Source of the DNA: Acidimicrobiales bacterium
GTDB lineage: Bacteria; Actinomycetota; Acidimicrobiia; Acidimicrobiales; Iamiaceae
Length of the DNA stretch: 64,000 nucleotides
Reading direction: 5' to 3'
Assembly (NCBI GenBank): GCA_035547835.1
Contig: DASZTW010000001.1
Span: 62,001-126,000, forward strand
Each line of letters starts with the position of its first letter. Positions within the stretch are counted from its first letter, which is position 1. The notes below the pieces were generated by a model. That model was not told the DNA's origin and ran no database searches. It worked only from the letters and a program-made list of their open reading frames with translations. The position numbers and the translations under genes are program-made. This document shows, in pieces, positions 17,012-25,151 of this stretch.

Positions 17012-17365
17012 CTAACCGAAGGCGCCTTGGGCCTCGGCGTCGAGCGCCGCGAGCACCTCGGGCGCGCCTCGGTGGCGCAGCACGTCGATCGGGCGGCGGC
17101 CCGCGAGGTGGGCGTTCGAGCCGGTGAGCCACGCTTCCACCAGCGACCGGTCCCACAACAGCAGCACTCTCGCCACCACGTGGTCGAGGTCGAGCAGCCG
17201 CCGTGCGGTCTCGGGCCCGGGCGCCTCGAGGCCCTTGCGCCAGCGGCTGGGTTGCGATGCCGACACGTCGAGCAGGCGGGCCAGCGCGTTCACGCCCCCC
17301 ACCACATCGATCAGGAACTCGGTCCGTTCGCTCGACAACCAACTCGTGGCCGCACGCACTGCCAT
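17012..17365 (-). CDS. Xre/MbcA/ParS family antitoxin
   Basis: 117 residues. An N-terminal helix-turn-helix (about 20-60; VNALARLLDVSASQPSRWRKG) and a C-terminal toxin-binding domain with the ending LDAEAQGAFG and the RPIDVLRHRGAPEVLAAL segment typical of DUF2384/MbcA antitoxins. ATG at 17365 is 6 nt after TAGCCT. A perfect 8-bp inverted repeat sits just upstream of that hexamer, as expected for self-repression. Confidence 0.88.
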   Translation of the reverse strand: MAVRAATSWLSSERTEFLIDVVGGVNALARLLDVSASQPSRWRKGLEAPGPETARRLLDLDHVVARVLLLWDRSLVEAWLTGSNAHLAGRRPIDVLRHRGAPEVLAALDAEAQGAFG

Positions 17366-17371
17366 GCCGCA

Positions 17372-17377
17372 AGGCTA
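17372..17377 (-). promoter_or_regulatory. -10 hexamer, toxin-antitoxin operon
   Basis: TAGCCT on the minus strand, six bases before the antitoxin ATG. Confidence 0.55.
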
Positions 17378-17380
17378 CCA

Positions 17381-17402
17381 TGCCCAACGAATTTGTTGGG
17401 CA
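17381..17402. promoter_or_regulatory. Probable autoregulatory operator of the Res-Xre pair
   Basis: TGCCCAAC, six bases (GAATTT), GTTGGGCA: perfect 8-bp arms. It covers the -35/spacer region of the toxin-antitoxin promoter and lies about 40 bp upstream of the divergent PaaX promoter hexamer. Confidence 0.6.
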
Positions 17403-17441
17403 GACTGAACCAGGGTTCCGGGGACCGATCGGGCGCCGACG

Positions 17442-17447
17442 TAGCTT
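17442..17447 (+). promoter_or_regulatory. -10 hexamer, PaaX gene
   Basis: TAGCTT, six bases, then GTG at 17454: the leaderless layout again. Confidence 0.5.
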
Positions 17448-17453
17448 GGCGCG

Positions 17454-18338
17454 GTGACCTCGACCCGACCCCACGCCACCCGCACGCGGCGTCGAGCCGA
17501 CGGTCAGCCGAGCGCCAGGGCGCTGCTGCTGTCGATCCTCGGCCAGCACGTCGCCCCTGCCGGTGGCCAAGCGTGGACGTGGACGCTCGTCGGAGCGCTC
17601 GGCGCCGTCGGCGTCGAGGAGCGCGCAGCCCGCCAGGCGCTCGCACGCTCCGAAGCGGGCGGATGGTTCACGTCGACCACCGAAGGTCGCTTCACCCGCC
17701 TGCGGCTCACCGAGGGCGCATGCCAGTTGCTCGCATCAGCGACCGCCCGCCTGACGCGCTCGCTCGAGGACGGCGACCGTCCCGCATGGGACGGGCAGTG
17801 GCTGATCCTCCACCTCCGACCCCCGGCGGACGGCGACCGGGCCGGCGACGCACGAACCGCCCGCGCGTCGCTGCAGAGCCGGCTCGAGTTCGAGGGGTTC
17901 GGTTCGCTGGCAAGCGGCTTGTGGATCGCGACCGACCGCCGGGCTGCGGCAGGGACGCGCGAAGCAGTGGCCGAGGCCGGGCTCACCGACCGGACCGTGC
18001 TGTTCGAAGCCCGGCTGCTCGATGACGTCGACCTCGTGGGCCAGGCGTGGGACCTCGATGCTGCGGCAGCCGCGCACGACAGCTTCCTGCACCGGTGGGC
18101 TGACGCTCCAGGCGACGACGGGCGGGCCGTCGCACCGCCCGACGCGTTCGCCACGATCACTCGCCTGGGCCACGAGTGGCAGGAGCTTCTCCAGTTCGCA
18201 CCCGATCTGCCCGATGAGCTCCTGCCCGACGATTGGCCGGGCCGGACGAGTCGAGCGCGCTTCGTCACCCTCTACCGGCGTTGCGTGGAGCCCGCGGCCA
18301 CGTACTACACAGCATTGACAGAGCGCGATCTTGCGTAG
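17454..18338 (+). CDS. PaaX family transcriptional regulator
   Basis: 294 residues. N-terminal winged-helix region ARALLLSILGQHV (about 20-100) with the LVGALGAVGVEERAARQALARSEAGGW wing typical of PaaX, a central domain with FEGFGSLASGLWIATD, and the C-terminal PaaX_C domain ending in RCVEPAATYYTAL. Members usually repress aryl-CoA catabolism and respond to a CoA thioester. An amidohydrolase starts 3-12 bp after its stop, so the two are probably co-transcribed and the enzyme may be in the regulated pathway. Confidence 0.83.
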   Translation: MTSTRPHATRTRRRADGQPSARALLLSILGQHVAPAGGQAWTWTLVGALGAVGVEERAARQALARSEAGGWFTSTTEGRFTRLRLTEGACQLLASATARLTRSLEDGDRPAWDGQWLILHLRPPADGDRAGDARTARASLQSRLEFEGFGSLASGLWIATDRRAAAGTREAVAEAGLTDRTVLFEARLLDDVDLVGQAWDLDAAAAAHDSFLHRWADAPGDDGRAVAPPDAFATITRLGHEWQELLQFAPDLPDELLPDDWPGRTSRARFVTLYRRCVEPAATYYTALTERDLA

Positions 18339-18343
18339 ACAAT
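18315..18343 (+). promoter_or_regulatory. Possible internal promoter for the amidohydrolase
   Basis: TTGACA (18315-18320), 17 bases, GACAAT (18338-18343), at the very end of the PaaX gene. It would start transcription next to the second ATG (18351) of the amidohydrolase. Confidence 0.35.
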
Positions 18344-19541
18344 GAGTGACATGGCAGCGCGCACGCCGACCCACCCCATCTTCGACGCGGACAACCACTA
18401 CTACGAGGGCCTTGACGCGTTCACCCGCCACCTCCCAGCGGGCGCCGGCCCCCGCACGGTGGAGTGGGCCGAAGTCAACGGCCGCAAGTACCACTTGCTC
18501 GCCGGGAAGATCTGCCGGGCCGTGACCAACCCCACGTTCGACCCGGTGGCGAAGCCGGGCATCCTCGCGGACTACTTCCGTGGCAACCCCAACGGCGCCA
18601 ACCCGCTCGAGCGGCTCAAAGAGCGTGAGCCCGTGCGCGACGCGTACCGAACCGCCGCGGCGCGGCTGCCGGTCCTCGAGGAGCACGGGCTGGAGGCCGC
18701 ATGGATCTTCCCGACGCTCGGGATGATCTACGAGGAGCACCTCAAGCACGATCCCGGCGCGGTCGCCATCACCTTCGAGGCCTTCAACCGCTGGCTGCTC
18801 GACGACTGGGGCTACAACCACGACGACCGGCTGTTCGCGGCGCCGTACCTGTCGCTCGCCGATCCCGGGTGGGCCTGCCGCGAGCTCGAGTTCGCGCTCG
18901 ACCACGGCGCCCGCACGGTGGTCATGCGCCCCGCCGCGCCCACCACGGTCGACGGCCCCAAGCCGCCCGCCGACACCGCCTTCGACCCGTTCTGGGCACG
19001 GGTCAACGAAGCCGGCATCACCGTGGTGGTCCATGCGGGCGACTCGGGCTACACGTCCCACGGCTACGCCGACGACGGCTTCAGCGCGAACTTCGCCGGC
19101 GGCGGCGTGCCACGCCCCATCAAGATGCTGAACCTCGAGCGACCGATCGAGGACTTCCTCGCGTCGCTGGTCGGCGACCAACTCTTCGCCCGCTTCCCCA
19201 ACGTGCGGATCGCATCGGTCGAGAACGGCTCAGGCTTCCTCCGCTCGCTCCTGCACCGCCTCCAGATCGTCAGCAAGAAGATGCCCGGTTGGTTCCAGGA
19301 AGACCCGGCGGTCACGTTCCGGCGCCACATCTGGATCAACCCGTTCTGGGAGGACGACATCGACGAGGTCGTCGAGCTGATGGGCGCCGACCGTGTGCTG
19401 TTCGGGTCGGACTGGCCCCACATCGAGGCACTTCCCCACCCGCTCGACTACCTCGAGGAAGTCGCCCACCTCGACGAGGCCTCACGCCGCAAGATCCTGC
19501 ACGACAACGTCGCCGAGCTCAACGACCTGCGTCCCGCGTGA
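18342..19541 (+). CDS. Amidohydrolase 2 family metal-dependent hydrolase
   Basis: About 399 residues (396 if ATG 18351 is used). TIM-barrel amidohydrolase_2: the N-terminal IFDADNHYYEG with its DxH metal motif, a central VVHAGDSGY with the metal histidine, and C-terminal LFGSDWPHIEALPHP with the catalytic Asp. Relatives decarboxylate or hydrolyse aromatic and related acids; the substrate cannot be told. Follows a PaaX regulator in the same direction. Confidence 0.85.
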   Translation: MSDMAARTPTHPIFDADNHYYEGLDAFTRHLPAGAGPRTVEWAEVNGRKYHLLAGKICRAVTNPTFDPVAKPGILADYFRGNPNGANPLERLKEREPVRDAYRTAAARLPVLEEHGLEAAWIFPTLGMIYEEHLKHDPGAVAITFEAFNRWLLDDWGYNHDDRLFAAPYLSLADPGWACRELEFALDHGARTVVMRPAAPTTVDGPKPPADTAFDPFWARVNEAGITVVVHAGDSGYTSHGYADDGFSANFAGGGVPRPIKMLNLERPIEDFLASLVGDQLFARFPNVRIASVENGSGFLRSLLHRLQIVSKKMPGWFQEDPAVTFRRHIWINPFWEDDIDEVVELMGADRVLFGSDWPHIEALPHPLDYLEEVAHLDEASRRKILHDNVAELNDLRPA

Positions 19542-20126
19542 CCCGCACCGGACGGCGCTCGCCGCCCGCGCGCCGGTCGCCCAGAACTCCTTGCGGCGTT
19601 CGGTCGGCCCGACCCCGGGCGCGGGAGGTTGGCCCGGCAGCGGGGTCCTCGGCAGGTCGCGGTAGGGCGGTGGACGTGGCGGCAGGTGGGGATCGGACGC
19701 CACGGGCCCCGGAGGCGCAGAGGACCACGCCGTCGGGGGCCGCTCCCCGCCACGTCGGTGTACGAGGAGCCGGCGAGCGTTGCGCGGGGCCCCGCACCGC
19801 GCTGTCGGTCCACAGGACTGCGCCTTCGCACCGCGCGACCACGGTGCCACCGCGGCAGGAGTCGCCGCGGAGCTCGACCGGCTGCAGCGGGGTGTCGGAG
19901 AACCGGCCTGCGAGGCGTACCGCGCCCAGCCAGTGCCCGTGCGGCCCACTGGGTTCGCCGGGATCGAGGTGCAGCACGAGGTGGGCCCGACCCCGGCTGC
20001 CGCGGACGATCTCGCCCCACGACGTCCACCCCGATCGACGCGATGAGCAGCGCCCCCAATGCACCCAGCTGACCCGGCTGGCGTTCGACGCCGGACCATG
20101 CGCCCGTCGGCGCGCCCGTCACCCAT
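19482..20126 (-). pseudogene. Possible frame-disrupted coding remnant
   Basis: The 624 bp between the amidohydrolase and the TetR gene contain no intact gene. On the minus strand, protein-like stretches with strong G/C third-position bias shift frame: HLVLHLDPGEPSGPHGHWL and RFSDTPLQPVELRGDS in one frame (about 20010-19810), then a Pro-rich PYRDLPRTPLPGQPPAPG in another (about 19640-19560). The plus-strand frames are Arg/Pro-rich and look spurious. Either a decayed gene or a sequence with indel errors; no family recognised. Confidence 0.25.
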
Positions 20127-20165
20127 GGCGATCCCCGCGGTGACGGCGTGAGACCAGGCACGCAG

Positions 20166-20768
20166 CTATCCCCCAGGGAAGAGCACCGACGCGAGATCGG
20201 CCGCGGCGACGGTGGCATCTGCCTCGCCGACGGCCAGCTCTTCCACGATCAGCGCGAACAATGTGGAGCGCACGAGCCGAGCTGCCATGGCGACGTCGAC
20301 GGGTCCGGCGGCAAGCTCCGGAAACAGCTGCGACATCCACGCGGCGAGGCCGTCGGACACGGAGGACACCAGCTCGTCGATGGCTGACCGAACCGACGCG
20401 TCGCCTTGGATCGATTCCGAGACCAGCACGCGCCACACCGATTCCTCCGCAAGCGTCCCTTCCCAGACGGCTGCGAACAGCGATTCGAGCCGAGCGGGGG
20501 GCGGCAGCGACGGGTCGACCGTGGGCTGCTCCTCGCGAAGGCGTTCGGTGTAGCGCCGCTCGAAGAGCAGTGCCCGCACGAGCTCCGCTTTCGACGGGAA
20601 GTAGTGGTACAGCGTGGCCACGTTGAGGCCGCACGCGGACGCGAGCCGGCGCATCGACGTCTTGGCCACCCCACGTTCGCCCATCAGCTCCAGCGCGGTC
20701 GCGAGGATGCGCGCCCGCTGGTCGACAGTGCCGGCGCCGGCGGGGGACGCGGTGACGGAAGCGGGCAT
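20166..20768 (-). CDS. TetR/AcrR family transcriptional regulator
   Basis: 200 residues. N-terminal helix-turn-helix (about 17-62; ILATALELMGERGVAKTSMRRLASACGLNVATLYHYFPSK split over the TetR helices) and an all-helical ligand domain. Located 9 bp after the P450 gene on the same strand, so it is likely co-transcribed with it. A perfect 6-bp inverted repeat with a 2-bp spacer in front of the P450 gene is the obvious candidate site for it. Confidence 0.88.
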   Translation of the reverse strand: MPASVTASPAGAGTVDQRARILATALELMGERGVAKTSMRRLASACGLNVATLYHYFPSKAELVRALLFERRYTERLREEQPTVDPSLPPPARLESLFAAVWEGTLAEESVWRVLVSESIQGDASVRSAIDELVSSVSDGLAAWMSQLFPELAAGPVDVAMAARLVRSTLFALIVEELAVGEADATVAAADLASVLFPGG

Positions 20769-20777
20769 GTCGACTGT

Positions 20778-22085
20778 CTAGACCCCCGCCTGCGGCGCGC
20801 GGCCTTCGCGCTCGGGCGTGAACCGCGCCGGCAAGCGCTTGATCGACATGACCAACGACGAGTCGCCCCGCTCGAGCGGAGCCGACGGGTCGACGGCCGA
20901 GATGTCCCGGAGTCGAGCGAACAGCTCCTCGTACACGATGCGGATCTCGGCCTTGGCGAGGTTGTAGCCCATGCAGAAGTGGGTGCCGACCCCGAACGCC
21001 AACGACGGGTTGGGGTCGCGGTCGAGGATCAGGTCGTCGGGCCGGTCGAAGACGTCCTCGTCGCGGTTGGCCGACTGGTACAGCATCAGCACTTTGTCGC
21101 CTTCGCAGAGCTGCACGCCCTTGTAGACGTGGTCACGCGTGAGGGTGCGGTTGAAGCTCAGCACGGGCGACACGAACCGCACGATCTCATCGACCGCGGT
21201 CTCCATCAGCTCGGGCTCCGCCACCAGGCGGGCGCGCTGGTCCGGGAAGCGGCTCAACGCGTGGAGCCCGCCGGACAGCGCGTTGCGGGTGGTCTCGTTG
21301 CCGGCCACCACCAACAACGTGAGGAACATCAGGAGGTCGTCGTTGCTCAACGGGCTCACCGCAGTCGCAGTGGCCTCGTCGGCCACCGACGGCATCCCGC
21401 CCCGGCCGAGCTCCCCGTCGTCAAAGGCGTTGGTCAAGATCCCGATGATGTCGTCGGTCCGTCCGGTGCGGCGGCGCTCGTCGATGTGCACGCTGCACGC
21501 ATCGCAGAACTCGCCGAACGCCACCGCGGCGGCTAGCAGCGCCGGGCTCTCGGGGTCCGTGTGGCCGTCGCCCGCCATCATGTCGTCGGACCAGTGGTAC
21601 AGGTGCTTGCGCTGTTCGGGGTCGAGCCCCATCATCTCGGCGATCACGATCAGCGGCACGTGGATGGCGAAGTCCTCGACGAACTCGACCTCGCCCTTGG
21701 CCGCGACCGAGTCGATCAGCTCGCGTGACAGATCGCGGATGTGGTCGCTGAGCTGCCGCACGACCCGCGGTGTGAAGCCCTTGCTCACCAGGCGCCGCTG
21801 GCGAGTGTGCTCGGGGTCGTCCATCGCGATGATCGACATCGGCGCCATGAGCTTCGGCCGTACACCCTGCGCCGCGGAGAAAAGGTCGTCGTTGCGGCTC
21901 ACGTAGCTGACGTCCTCGTGCTTGGACACGACCCACAGCTCGTTGCGGGGGTCCCACCAGACCGGTGCATGGTTCCGCAGCCAGCGGTAGCCGTCCCACG
22001 GATCGTCGTAGAACCGGGGATCCAGCACGTCGAGGTCGAACGGTGGGGTGGGCAGATCGTCCTTGGTCACCACGGTGTCAGCCAT
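20778..22085 (-). CDS. Cytochrome P450
   Basis: 435 residues, soluble bacterial P450. Oxygen-binding I-helix AGNETTRN, K-helix ExxR in DEIVRF, and the heme loop FGVGTHFCMGYNLAK with Cys371 as thiolate ligand. Close in style to actinobacterial CYPs acting on steroids, terpenes or fatty acids (STIAMDDPEHTRQRRL-like C-helix), but substrate is not deducible. ATG 22085 is chosen because TACGGT lies 8 nt upstream. No ferredoxin gene is adjacent. Confidence 0.92.
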   Translation of the reverse strand: MADTVVTKDDLPTPPFDLDVLDPRFYDDPWDGYRWLRNHAPVWWDPRNELWVVSKHEDVSYVSRNDDLFSAAQGVRPKLMAPMSIIAMDDPEHTRQRRLVSKGFTPRVVRQLSDHIRDLSRELIDSVAAKGEVEFVEDFAIHVPLIVIAEMMGLDPEQRKHLYHWSDDMMAGDGHTDPESPALLAAAVAFGEFCDACSVHIDERRRTGRTDDIIGILTNAFDDGELGRGGMPSVADEATATAVSPLSNDDLLMFLTLLVVAGNETTRNALSGGLHALSRFPDQRARLVAEPELMETAVDEIVRFVSPVLSFNRTLTRDHVYKGVQLCEGDKVLMLYQSANRDEDVFDRPDDLILDRDPNPSLAFGVGTHFCMGYNLAKAEIRIVYEELFARLRDISAVDPSAPLERGDSSLVMSIKRLPARFTPEREGRAPQAGV

Positions 22086-22093
22086 GGCGCCAG

Positions 22094-22099
22094 ACCGTA
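22094..22099 (-). promoter_or_regulatory. -10 hexamer, P450-tetR operon
   Basis: TACGGT on the minus strand, eight bases before the P450 ATG. Confidence 0.45.
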
Positions 22100-22100
22100 C

Positions 22101-22114
22101 CAAACGAACGTTTG
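22101..22114. promoter_or_regulatory. Probable TetR operator
   Basis: CAAACG-AA-CGTTTG, a perfect inverted repeat immediately upstream of the P450 -10 hexamer. Size and placement fit a TetR-family site controlling the P450-tetR operon. Confidence 0.55.
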
Positions 22115-22154
22115 ATGGGGAGCGCGCGCCGGTGCCGGGACCACAGTCCCGACA

Positions 22155-23645
22155 TCAGGCCCGGCTGTGCGTCGGCGACGACGACCCGAACCACGTCGCC
22201 CGCGCCCGGGACAAGTCGGGATCTCCGACCTCTCCGGCCCACGCCACATACCCGTCGGGTCGGACCAGGACGGCCTCGGGCGGATCGACCTCCCCCACGA
22301 CCGGTAACTCCCAACGACCGTCGCACGTGGCGTGGACCGTTCGGACCCGGTCGGCCCACGGCACCCCGTCGAGGCCGTCTCCGGCGTCGAACGCCACCAG
22401 GATCGGGCGCGCGTCGTGCAGGAGGTCGAACACCCGCCGTGGACCCTCGGCCGTCACCAAGTCGAGGTCGGGCATGCGTCGCCCGACGAGCGCATGCCCG
22501 CCGCCGAGGTCGTAGTGAAGGTCGAGCGCCGAGATCATCCCGGCGATGTGGCGGCGCGGCTCATCCAGCGCCAACAGCTCGGTCATCGTGTCGAGCAACG
22601 CTCGGTGGCGGTCGTCAGGTAGGCCGAGGGCCACTTGCGCCAGCGTGTTGCGCAGCACCCGCGCCCCCACAGGTTGGCGTTCGGCGTGGTACGTGTCGAG
22701 CAAGCTGTCGGGCGAGACCCCACTGACCACCTGGGCGAGCTTCCATCCGAGGTTCACCGCGTCCTGCACCCCGAGGTTGAGGCCCTGGCCGCCGTGCGGC
22801 GGGTGCACGTGCGCCGCGTCGCCCGCCAGCAACACCCGCCGGTCGCGATACGCGACGGCCTGGCGAGTCATGTCGGTGAAGCGGGAGACCCAGTCGACAC
22901 GCTGCAGATCGAAGTCCGTGCCGTACACGCCGATCAGGGTGGCCCGCAGCTCGTCGACGGTCGGATCCCGGTGGTCGACCTCGCGCTCGGTCAGCGCGAG
23001 CCGGATCGGCTCATCCGGCTGGCGGCGACCGATCGCATGCGTGCCGGCGTCGTCGTGGCGGAAGCCGAACTCGGGCTCCTCGCCCATCTCGACCTCCGCG
23101 ATCATCCAGCTCGTCGACGCGTCCGTCCCCACGAAGTCGATGCCGGCCGCCCTGCGGACCAGGCTGCGCCCTCCGTCGCACCCGACGAGGTACTCCGCCC
23201 GCAAGGTCGTCGGACCGTCGCCGCCGATGTGGACATCGACGCCGGTCTCGTCCTGCTCGAAGCTCTCCACCTCACGGCCGCGCAGGATCGCGACACCGAT
23301 CTGCGCGACCCATTCGGCCAATATCCGCTCGAAATCCCGCTGCCACAACGCCAACACGTAATTGTGTCGACTCGGGAAATCGCTGATGCCCAGCGGGATG
23401 TGGGCAAAGCCGACGCCCGGGTGCGGCTCGCCCGCGGACACGAACCGGTCCGCCACGCCGCGCTGGTCGAGCACTTCGAGGGTGCGAGGGTGCAGCCCGC
23501 CCGCGCGCGAGCTCTCGAGCGCTTGGCTGGTTCGGCGCTCGACGACGACCACGTCGGTCCCAGCCAGCATCAGCTCCGCAGCCAGCATCAGCCCGACCGG
23601 GCCGCCGCCCGCCACCACCACCGAAGGTGAACGATCCACGTGCAT
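22155..23645 (-). CDS. FAD-dependent aromatic hydroxylase (PheA/TfdB family)
   Basis: About 496 residues, NAD(P)H-dependent flavoprotein monooxygenase. Rossmann motif VVAGGGPVGLMLAAEL at the N-terminus, the mid-chain YLVGCDGGRSLVRR (DG motif) and the FAD ribityl motif LLAGDAAHVHPPHGGQGLN. A C-terminal thioredoxin-like domain is present (FDLLHDARPILVAF), as in phenol hydroxylases. ATG 23645 has GAGGGAG 7-9 nt upstream; an in-frame ATG at 23687 is an alternative. Lies upstream of the P450 on the same strand, 70 bp apart; together with PaaX and the amidohydrolase it suggests aromatic degradation. Confidence 0.87.
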   Translation of the reverse strand: MHVDRSPSVVVAGGGPVGLMLAAELMLAGTDVVVVERRTSQALESSRAGGLHPRTLEVLDQRGVADRFVSAGEPHPGVGFAHIPLGISDFPSRHNYVLALWQRDFERILAEWVAQIGVAILRGREVESFEQDETGVDVHIGGDGPTTLRAEYLVGCDGGRSLVRRAAGIDFVGTDASTSWMIAEVEMGEEPEFGFRHDDAGTHAIGRRQPDEPIRLALTEREVDHRDPTVDELRATLIGVYGTDFDLQRVDWVSRFTDMTRQAVAYRDRRVLLAGDAAHVHPPHGGQGLNLGVQDAVNLGWKLAQVVSGVSPDSLLDTYHAERQPVGARVLRNTLAQVALGLPDDRHRALLDTMTELLALDEPRRHIAGMISALDLHYDLGGGHALVGRRMPDLDLVTAEGPRRVFDLLHDARPILVAFDAGDGLDGVPWADRVRTVHATCDGRWELPVVGEVDPPEAVLVRPDGYVAWAGEVGDPDLSRARATWFGSSSPTHSRA

Positions 23646-23781
23646 CTTCTTCTCCCTCGCCGTCGCCAGCCCGTCAGGGCCTGACATAGGGAGTAATGGT
23701 CAACACACTTTGGGCGTTTGCAGCAAGCCCCCACCCCTGGGCTATATTGCTAATGACGGAGCGGGCGGGCGCCCTCGGGGA

Positions 23782-24396
23782 TCAGTAGAACGGGTTTTCA
23801 CCCGCGTCGTGATCCGTGACGTCGACCACGTCGGTCACTTCGGGGATGCGCTCTTTGATCGTGCGCTCGATGCCCTGCCGCAGGGTCATCGCCGACACGG
23901 CGCAGCCCTGGCAGCCGCCACCCATCGACACGAACACCCGGTCGCCGTCGACACCCTTGAACTCCGCGTAGCCGCCGTGCGCGTCGAGCGCAGGGTTGAT
24001 CACCTGCTCCAGCAACGTGGTGACCTTCTCGGCGATGTCACCGGTGAGCTCGATGTCGATCCCCGCCAGCGGGTCGGGCCGGTTGGGGTTGCGCAGCACC
24101 AGACCCGCTTGGTCGGCGTTGCGTGGCAGGTCGAGCGTGGCGCCCTGCAATGGGTCGAGCGAATCGGCCGGCACGATCACCGGGAGGCCACCTTGTTCCG
24201 TGATCACGTCATCGTCGTCGGCCGAGCCGAGCTCTTCGAACGACAAGTCGTACGTGTACTCCGGCCCCCGCACGCCCGTGACCGCGATCCGCAGACCGAG
24301 CGTGTCGGCGCCGTCTTCGTTGGCGCGCAGCTCGAGGATCTTGGTGAGGGCCTGTTCGGTGACAGTGATGACGGGTTCCGTGAGGGTTTGAGCCAC
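23782..24396 (-). CDS. NifU-like/NfuA Fe-S scaffold protein
   Basis: 204 residues. The N-terminal half is an A-type-carrier (HesB-like) domain without its cysteines (about 1-95). The C-terminal NifU domain has GGGCQGCAVSAMTLRQGIE, whose CxxC pair binds a transferable Fe-S cluster. This is the NfuA two-domain layout, supplying clusters to client proteins. GTG start is 7 nt after TAGCCT. The long upstream extension of the frame runs antisense to the next gene and is rejected. Confidence 0.9.
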   Translation of the reverse strand: MAQTLTEPVITVTEQALTKILELRANEDGADTLGLRIAVTGVRGPEYTYDLSFEELGSADDDDVITEQGGLPVIVPADSLDPLQGATLDLPRNADQAGLVLRNPNRPDPLAGIDIELTGDIAEKVTTLLEQVINPALDAHGGYAEFKGVDGDRVFVSMGGGCQGCAVSAMTLRQGIERTIKERIPEVTDVVDVTDHDAGENPFY

Positions 24397-24403
24397 GGCC
24401 GCA

Positions 24404-24409
24404 AGGCTA
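24404..24409 (-). promoter_or_regulatory. -10 hexamer, nfuA-like gene
   Basis: TAGCCT, then seven bases, then GTG. The string TAGCCTTGCGGC is identical to that before the antitoxin gene. Confidence 0.5.
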
Positions 24410-24463
24410 TCTTCGGTCGCAGGTGGCCCCACCGGGCCGCCGGCAGCAGGAGGCGACTCGTCC

Positions 24464-25135
24464 ATGTTCTTCATCGTGTGGGGCTTCAAGTACCGCTGGT
24501 CGACGAAGCGGGAGCACACCGGCCAGTTCTTCTGCCCGGCGTGCGGCGGCGACCGCACGTGGGTCAAGTCGGTCGCCCGGCGCTGGTTCACGTTGTTTTG
24601 GATCCCGCTGTTCCCCACCGGCAAGCCGGCCGCCGAAGCCGTGCAGTGCGAGACGTGCAAGAACCGCTTCGAGCCGGGGGTGCTGCAGCAGCCCACCAGC
24701 ACCGAGCTCAGCACCGAGCTGCAGGGGTCGATGCGTCTCGCCGTCGCCACCGTGCTTCGTGCGAGCGGCGGCTCCGGCGCCCCGGCAGCGGTCGAGGCGA
24801 TCCAGCGCACCGGCTTCGCCGGCTACGACGACGCCGCGCTGGCACACGACCTTGCCAACCTCGACACCAACGAGCTCGGCCAACACCTGTCGTACCTGTC
24901 GGGTGCGCTCACCCTGCCCGGCAAGGAGCAGTTCCTCAGCTCGCTGGTGCACGTGGCCAACAGCGACGGCGGCGTCGAGCCGGCCCGCCCCGTCCTCGAA
25001 CAGGTCGGCGGCGCGCTCGGGCTCAGCCCGGCGCACGTGGCGGGCGTGGTGCTGTCGCCCGCACCCGTCGCCGCAGCTGACGACGTCGCGGTGCCTCCCC
25101 CGCCGCCCCCGGCGCTGCCCGAGGACCCGAGCTGA
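24464..25135 (+). CDS. Zinc-ribbon / TerB-like domain protein of unknown function
   Basis: 223 residues. The N-terminus has one hydrophobic stretch and two Cys pairs (CPAC, CETC), a probable zinc ribbon (about 24-65). The middle to C-terminal part is helical with AANSDGGVEPARP-type acidic turn, like TerB/DjlA-N domains, and the end is Pro-rich. Start ATG 24464 with GGAGG 10 nt upstream. Divergent from nfuA-like gene. Function unknown. Confidence 0.65.
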   Translation: MFFIVWGFKYRWSTKREHTGQFFCPACGGDRTWVKSVARRWFTLFWIPLFPTGKPAAEAVQCETCKNRFEPGVLQQPTSTELSTELQGSMRLAVATVLRASGGSGAPAAVEAIQRTGFAGYDDAALAHDLANLDTNELGQHLSYLSGALTLPGKEQFLSSLVHVANSDGGVEPARPVLEQVGGALGLSPAHVAGVVLSPAPVAAADDVAVPPPPPPALPEDPS

Positions 25136-25151
25136 GCCACCGGGGAGCGGG

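Noticed and set aside
18701-20143. 480-codon plus-strand ORF over the amidohydrolase and the following gap
   Set aside because: Arg-rich shadow of the amidohydrolase in another frame; no motif beyond base composition.
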